From assembly GCA_947561585.1 (NCBI GenBank), contig CANNZV010000838.1:62001-126000 (forward strand): a stretch of 64,000 nt of DNA. The letters are read 5' to 3'. The notes below the pieces were generated by a model, which saw only the letters and a program-made list of their open reading frames with translations, searched no databases and was not told the origin of the DNA. This document shows, piece by piece, positions 58,651 to 64,000 of this stretch. Every line of letters starts with the position of its first letter. Positions within the stretch are counted from its first letter, which is position 1. Both the position numbers and the translations under genes were made by a program. Source of the stretch: Caprella mutica (Eukaryota > Arthropoda > Malacostraca > Amphipoda > Caprellidae).

Positions 58651-59365
58651 GTAACTTTTTTACTCAATTTTTACCCGCGCCAAGTCTATAGACTCAATGG
58701 GGGTTGGTCACACAGAAAAAATTATAGAAGCTATTATGTTTAGCTGGGCATTCTTAAGATCGTCTCCATAGAATCCGAAAATCATTTCAGTTTTTTTTGT
58801 AGAAACTAATACTTTTTGAGAGATTAGGGCTTGAAGTTATTGATTCCGTATGTATAACTGAAGGATTGAGAACTAGGGATAAAACTCGTTTTCACGCTTT
58901 TGGCCAATTTGGTCAAAGATAGCCGTAATATAGTTTGTTGTATTTGACATCCACGAATTTGGCAGGAAAGCTGCGATGCAGGCCACTCTGAAGGATGGAT
59001 TGAGAAAACCTCACCAGAAAAAAGGAGTTCCGAGTGATAAAAAGAAACAGAAGTTATATAACTACCCTGTATGCTGAATTTATTTTAAAAAATGAAGAAT
59101 TTTTTCTATAGTCTGCCATAAAATAGCACGTTTTCTATTCATCACTTATATCCTCTATAGTAAAGTAAACTCTCTATAGTCTAAAGTGAACTAGTTGAAG
59201 TTCACTATATAGATGAGTTTTACTATATCAGTAAATCAATCTAAATCCTTCTTTAGTTTTATCTTATTGGAATATTTTTCAAATTTTTTATCCAGATTTT
59301 CTATCCCAAAAACTTTTCGATTATTTTTTTCGTTGAATTTTTTTCAGATTTATTTTCCGATCATA
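58651..59365. other. AT-rich unannotated DNA
   Basis: No array, exon or RNA gene is recognised. The 59213-59407 frame is A/T-driven and runs into the next array. Confidence 0.45.
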
Positions 59366-59757
59366 TTTTCTCTGAAAGTACATCATCACAGTGACTCTTT
59401 TCTCTGATAGTACATCATCACAGTGACTCTTTTCTCTGATAGTACATCATCACAGTGACTCTTTCCTTTGATAATACATCATCACAGTGACTCTTTTCTC
59501 TGATAGTACATCATCACAGTGACTCTTTCCTTTGATAATACATCATCACAGTGACTCTTTTCTCTGATATTAGATCATCACAGTGACTCTTTTCTCCGAT
59601 AGTACATTATCACAGTGACTCTTTTCACTGATAGTACATCATCACAGTGACTCTTTTCCCAGATAGTACATCATCACAGTGACTCTTTTCACTGATAGTA
59701 CATCATCACAGTGACTCTTTTCACTGATAGTACATCATCACAGTGTCTTTTATCTGA
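59366..59757 (+). repeat. 32-bp minisatellite, about 12 copies, third locus
   Basis: The same unit as at 19852-22650 (TCTCTGATAGTACATCATCA, CAGTGACTCTTT) and in the same orientation. It has private variants: CCTTTGATAATACATC in every second unit near the left, and CACTGATAGTACATC near the right. No family flank is seen at either edge. Just to the right, AGGGTTGTGACAACTGACAA and ATATGCATTTC resemble an end of the TA-flanked MITE family. Confidence 0.92.
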
Positions 59758-60164
59758 CAGTATAACATCATTAGGGTTGTGACAACTGACAATATGCATT
59801 TCAAAATATGCAGTATATGCACTGGGGAATATACTGCATTTGCAACAGGTTATATGCTTTTTGAGAAAACGCATATGCATCACAGTGACACACCACACAA
59901 TAAGTTGTCACACAAACACGTACGTCATAAATAGCTATCTGTGTCGGAACAAAATACCTATTCAAGTGTCACTTTACGTATAGTGACACGACACATTATA
60001 ATCTGCCATATCGGCACACTCTTTTTCTCTCGGTTTATACATTACCAAATGAAATTACCTGAATACTAGGATTCCTTACTCAGAAATAAATTCGTCTTTC
60101 AAATCCTTTAATAAATAGGATAGGTACTACCAAACATAAATATTAATAAATAAACCTTAATTAA

Positions 60165-60350
60165 TTGAAATATTTTTCCATTGGTTCAAAAATATTATTA
60201 GTGTTTTCTACTCATCTTTTTAATAATATACCCAATAATTTGAAATGCCCCTTGTCAGATTTTAAATTGTTTTTAAAAAATACTGTAGGAATAAATATAT
60301 TGATTAATTTTAAGTTAACCCACTGCATCGTTCTTTTTATTTTTAGCTAG
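60165..60350 (+). pseudogene. Possible C-terminal remnant of a non-LTR retrotransposon reverse transcriptase
   Basis: The open frame contains FSIGSKILL, then LFNNIPNNLKCPLSDFKLFL then KNTV. The layout 'F..G.K', then 'L(F/Y)N.(L/I)P..(I/L)K', then '(S/N).FK..LK' is the usual tail of CR1/Jockey-type reverse transcriptases after the thumb. That is family knowledge, and the match here is by eye and short. No catalytic YADD box or other RT motif is found upstream, so if real this is a 5'-truncated dead copy. Confidence 0.35.
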
Positions 60351-60754
60351 TTTTGTACTTTTATCATGTTTTAATTTAGATTGATGTATATATTTTACAC
60401 AGAGCGAAAAAAGTCTTAGTCACAAAGCAGAAATCTGATTACCAAGTGAACCAAGAGCTTTTTCTGATTTAGGAATACGTTTATAAGAGATACTTCATAG
60501 TTAATCAGATGTCTGATTCAATGTTATGGAGATATTTAACTACAATGCAGACATACGAATTTATTTACAATGCAGATGCTCTTGTCATCACTCAGATTAT
60601 TGATACTTGGTTATTATGCAGATATATCTGCATTACTATAAATAGCTTTGATATTTAAATATCAATCAGTAAATATGGTACATGAAATTGGGAAAATCAT
60701 AGACTAAATTAAATGAACACCTTTATTATATCAACTTATATTATTAAACATTGT

Positions 60755-60905
60755 TATAATTATTAACAAATAAATGTTATTATAATTATTAATAAATAAA
60801 TATTATTAGAACAATTAATATATAAATATCATTCGAATTATTAATACATAAATACTATTAGAATTATTAGTATATAGCTATATACTATTAGAATAATTAA
60901 TTTTT
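60755..60905. repeat. AT-rich repeat, about 30-bp unit
   Basis: ATTATTAATAAATAAATATT, AGAACAATTAATATATAAAT and GAATTATTAATACATAAATA follow in a loose tandem arrangement. Confidence 0.55.
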
Positions 60906-61220
60906 TGACCATAAATATTATGGAACAATATCAATAGTTTCTAATAATATAGCAAATATATATTATTTTTTGTGTTGAATGTAAGTACCCAATAGAGAAG
61001 ATACTAAATAAATGGCAGAGAGTGATATTTAAGACATTATATCAATTTGATGATAAGCTATCATATGACACAATACTTTATAAACACTAATTAAAAAAAA
61101 AATATATAGTGAAAAATAGATATAAAATATTATCAATATTTAACTATGACGTTGGCATCAGCTGTCCACACATATATACCAGTTGCTTCCTATTATTATT
61201 TAAAAGTGATATTTCTGAAC

Positions 61221-61625
61221 TCAATGATACGAGGACAGAAAAGTCAATTCCGTATCTAAATAGCTTAAGTTGTCAAGTAATAGCTGACTAAAATAGCTAC
61301 AACCCATTCCATGCAGAACATGATATGAATTTATCACAATTAATTGATTTGAACTTTTAGAGTCAACTGTATATAGAGCTCTTTCGCTATCACCTAAACA
61401 GCTATCACCTCTGTAGTAATATCCAAAGATGAGGACATTCAAATTGAAAATGATAGCAGAGATGCAGTAGCTACTTGATATGGGCAAATGTCTACAGCTA
61501 TGACAAATTTTAGATTTGACAAAGTGAATAATTCCTGCATTTCCTTTTACTTTGAAGGTAGGAGACTGAAGGTTGAACCCGAATTCACCTTTCTTTTCTC
61601 TGCAAAACGCCATACCACCATCGTC
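61221..61625 (-). CDS. Exon 3 of an unrecognised gene (5' edge supported, 3' edge open)
   Basis: On the minus strand an acceptor (CTTACTAACCACAG) precedes the exon start at 61625. Frame 0 gives DDGGMAFCREKKGEFGFNLQ, then SPTFKVKGNAGIIHFVKSK, and stays open to a stop at 61221. Exon 2 ends on a codon boundary, so this phase is exactly what is required. The protein-like part is the first 45-50 residues. After that the composition becomes A/T-driven, so the true exon may end earlier, for example at the donor-like AAAG/GTGAAT (61588) or a later GT. I recognise no domain. Confidence 0.5.
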   Translation of the reverse strand, partial: DDGGMAFCREKKGEFGFNLQSPTFKVKGNAGIIHFVKSKICHSCRHLPISSSYCISAIIFNLNVLIFGYYYRGDSCLGDSERALYTVDSKSSNQLIVINSYHVLHGMGCSYFSQLLLDNLSYLDTELTFLSSYH

Positions 61626-62010
61626 CTGTGGTTAGTAAGGAAGATGAGCAATTAGTTCTAATAGTTCATAACAATATTATTAAATCGATGAACAACACAG
61701 CTAGCTACAAAATTAATTTGACATTCTTTTTAAACTGATCTTTGTATTGATTACCTTTTATTCAATTGAGGTTAATTATAAATTCAACGTTGAAGAGAAG
61801 GTACAGCATAGAATTGAAAATATCATATTAGGAAATATAATATAAATTTATAATAAACAAATAGAAATAATATGCAGAAGACTGCAGACATTTTAGGAAC
61901 CGCGGAAAATAATTGAACGTTGAGTTTGTAACTATTTCTTGAAAATATGGACATTTTCTTCATGCTAATTTACTTCGACCTTTCCAATAAAAAGTGTAAT
62001 CTGTACTTAC

Positions 62011-62132
62011 CAACAAAAAATTTTGAGGCCCTGTTTCTGCAGTTGTTGCTTTCCAAGGGAACTTCTTTGAAAGTCTGAACTGGACAAGACAGAGCCCCCA
62101 CAAATGTATGGATTTAGCCACATTAAAGTCAT
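62011..62132 (-). CDS. Exon 2 of an unrecognised gene
   Basis: A 122-bp exon is bounded by TATTATTATTCCAG and GTAAGTACAG, both close to consensus. It begins with two bases that complete a codon from exon 1 (G + AT = Asp) and ends on a codon boundary. The peptide runs DFNVAKSIHLWGLCLVQFRL, then SKKFPWKATTAETGPQNFLL. It has balanced amino acids and a hydrophobic/aromatic core, unlike noise frames in this AT-rich DNA. No family is recognised. The intron to exon 3 is 385 bp. Confidence 0.6.
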
Positions 62133-62677
62133 CTGGAATAATAATATTGCACAATTAATTATTCATTAACTTATCAATCTTTGATTATAGTTATTTTCAT
62201 TGCCTTTAATATCTTATCAATCACAGCATAGTTGCAATTACAAAATTCAAGCATACTTATAGTAGTAATTGGTAAGGAGTTAGCTAGTCCAATTTTGAAA
62301 TCAATGAGATTCAATAGCTAGCTATATAACAATTAAATAAATATGCTTGTAAAAGAGAAAATTAATATGAGAAAAAATCAATTGAATAGCTACTAGCTAT
62401 AATAAGATTTGATCAACTATAGAAATCACATCACAAGAAGAGTTAGCTATTGCTTTAGATAACAATGTACAGCTACTTAGCTTGCTAGTTCATTTGATAT
62501 CTTGTTAAGGAAAATAATATCAATTAAATATCTACTACCTGGCTATCTAATAGTTAGAGCTAGCTAATTATTTACACCTAGTGTCCTATTCACTGATTTA
62601 GTGTTCCTAACTATTTTTATCTATAAAGTAAATACTAGGTATGAAGATTTACACAATCTTTAATAGTCACCACTCAC

Positions 62678-62790
62678 CTTGATTTAAATTTTCATCATGC
62701 AGATCGAGCTTAAAGCATTGTCTCAACTTTGATGACTTATAGGCCACTTCAAAAAGAAATGATTTATTGCTGGGAACAGATAAGTTCAAC
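62678..62790 (-). CDS. Exon 1 in view of an unrecognised gene (earlier exons outside or unseen)
   Basis: A 113-bp exon is bounded by GAATTTTCATTTCAG and GTGAGTGGTG. With one base carried in from a preceding exon, the frame reads LNLSVPSNKSFLFEVAYKSS, then KLRQCFKLDLHDENLNQ, with no stop, and leaves one G that joins AT of exon 2. The same frame is the one required by exon 2. It is not a first coding exon, because it starts within a codon and has no Met. The intron to exon 2 is 545 bp. I found no supportable upstream exon between 62791 and 64000. No domain is recognised. Confidence 0.6.
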
Positions 62791-64000
62791 CTGAAATGAA
62801 AATTCATAGAAATAATTAGTAGAAACTAGAAAGGTAATATTTAATTAATTTAATTGGGAGTTGAACATTTACTTAGGAACAAGAAGCCAAATTGCTGATA
62901 TTAAAAATAAATTTAATGCAATTGACATTAAAGAAGCAAACAGAGAAAGAATTAGCTAGTTATAAAAAACAATGTCACTAGCTATTTTTACATCTTAAAA
63001 TATGGTAGCAACTTATATTCCTCTAGTCAGAATAATTTGATTAAGATGTATAAAAAAGAGCTCCTTACCATTTGTATTATATTAATTAGGCATAAATTGT
63101 TTTCATTATTTAATGAGAACTATTCATTTATTTATACAATTGTATAATATTATAATATTCATTACGTGTTATATCACCACTAGATGGCTCTCTTTACCAA
63201 ATTTAACCTTATATAAGATGTGCACAGCGTGCTACAAAATCAGTATCTACCCAACTCTCGAACTGTTTAATTCGTTTGAAGTTGTGTCTTGTCTAATTTG
63301 ATTAACTAACTTACACGTTGTACATATAAATTGTACATCGTTAATGTTCGGAAATATTGAAAGCTTAATTCCTATCCTTTTCATGTTCGAACATTTCTCT
63401 TAATAGTACAGTAGTACGCCGTTATTTCGTGAGCTTTGCTCCATTTCATTCTTCTCAATAATTAGAGTTCCCTACTCTATAAAACTTAAAACTGTTAGTC
63501 AATTCAATATAAATTTGTTTTGACTCTTGAAATAAGCTTTAAAATCCTTAATGGTAAAAATTTCAAGGTAGTATACTTTGTTATAATAATTGCTATATTG
63601 AATTTATATAGAGCTATCTGGTGGTGGTAACACTAACTATTTACTTTCATATTCTTTAGAATAAAACCCCTGTGCAGTGTGCATAAACCCGAACGGAAAT
63701 TACCTACGGTATACAATCCGAAACTCTCCTAATTCCTTTCCTGAAATCTCCTGTTACCTTAACCGGTATCCCATGCTAATGTTGTGCTACATTTTGTAAG
63801 GTACTAACTCTAGTCAGTCGCATGAGTTTGATGGTGATAAAAACAAATGCTATTTAGGATTGCCAGCTTCATTTCTAACTTAATTTGTATATTTCAGAAT
63901 AACTACAAATAAAGATCTGCGCTTCTTGTTTTAAAATTTATGTCATTATCCTTTGAAACCTAATTTGTTCATCTAAATTCTAACAGATGATAGGTACTGT
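62791..64000. other. AT-rich DNA, possibly intronic or upstream of the minus-strand gene
   Basis: No exon ending in the phase required by the exon at 62678-62790 could be supported. Donor-like sequences at about 63062 and 63308 have stops close upstream in the needed frame. No array or RNA gene is seen. Confidence 0.4.
63177..63190 (+). promoter_or_regulatory. CTCF-like motif
   Basis: CCACTAGATGGCTC matches the bilaterian CTCF consensus CCASYAGRKGGCRS at 13 of 14 positions. The mismatch is T where R is expected. It lies upstream of the minus-strand exons. A single motif by eye is weak evidence. Confidence 0.25.

Noticed and set aside
61626..62010. Reading exons 2 and 3 as one continuous frame
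   Set aside because: The frame of exon 2 runs only to a stop shortly after the GTAAGT donor, and the acceptor before exon 3 restores an open frame in the required phase. An intron explains the data better.

Overview
This window is AT-rich, intron-era eukaryotic DNA, not bacterial: there are no operons, no ribosome binding sites and no long conserved reading frames. It carries one short run of exon-like segments with GT-AG splice signals, several families of short inverted-repeat (MITE-like) elements, and an exceptional load of minisatellites. An invertebrate genome, perhaps an arthropod, is my best guess from the element types and the TACCTA/TAGG-rich texture. I cannot name the species.

Layout. 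1-5.4 kb: AT-rich DNA with palindromic elements (715-858, 1051-1337, 2925-3211, 3527-3700, 4450-4619) and a solo copy of a flank sequence (4803-4980) that elsewhere borders a 32-bp array. 5.4-18 kb: a succession of unrelated tandem arrays (about 25, 14, 16, 32, 24, 22, 16 and 33 bp units) separated by plain AT-rich DNA. 19.85-22.65 kb: a large array of the 32-bp unit. 23.6-37.35 kb: a 13.5-kb GC-rich, strongly G-skewed array of a 17/20-bp unit, built partly of 3-3.5 kb higher-order blocks. 37.6-46 kb: a satellite outlier, then 24-bp, pyrimidine-rich, purine-rich and 47-bp arrays. 47-55 kb: AT-rich DNA with inverted-repeat elements and an old 205-210 bp tandem repeat. 55.8-58.5 kb: interleaved fold-back elements inserted into a 20-bp minisatellite. 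59.3-61 kb: a third 32-bp array and a possible non-LTR retrotransposon tail. 61.2-62.8 kb: three minus-strand exons of a gene I do not recognise, in compatible phase. 62.8-64 kb: AT-rich DNA with one CTCF-like motif.

The unifying observation is modularity. The same non-repetitive core is joined to quite different tandem units at two loci (15.4 and 23.7 kb). A second shared segment precedes different arrays at 2.3 and 37.7 kb. The 32-bp family exists with 0-1, about 12, 31 and 87 units. Fold-back elements with unrelated terminal arms share one central palindrome built on GGTATCATGGATACC. This suggests a population of non-autonomous elements that gain, swap and amplify internal repeats and seed the satellites. 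No transposase or other driver is visible. Long open reading frames inside arrays are consequences of repeat periodicity and are not annotated as genes.
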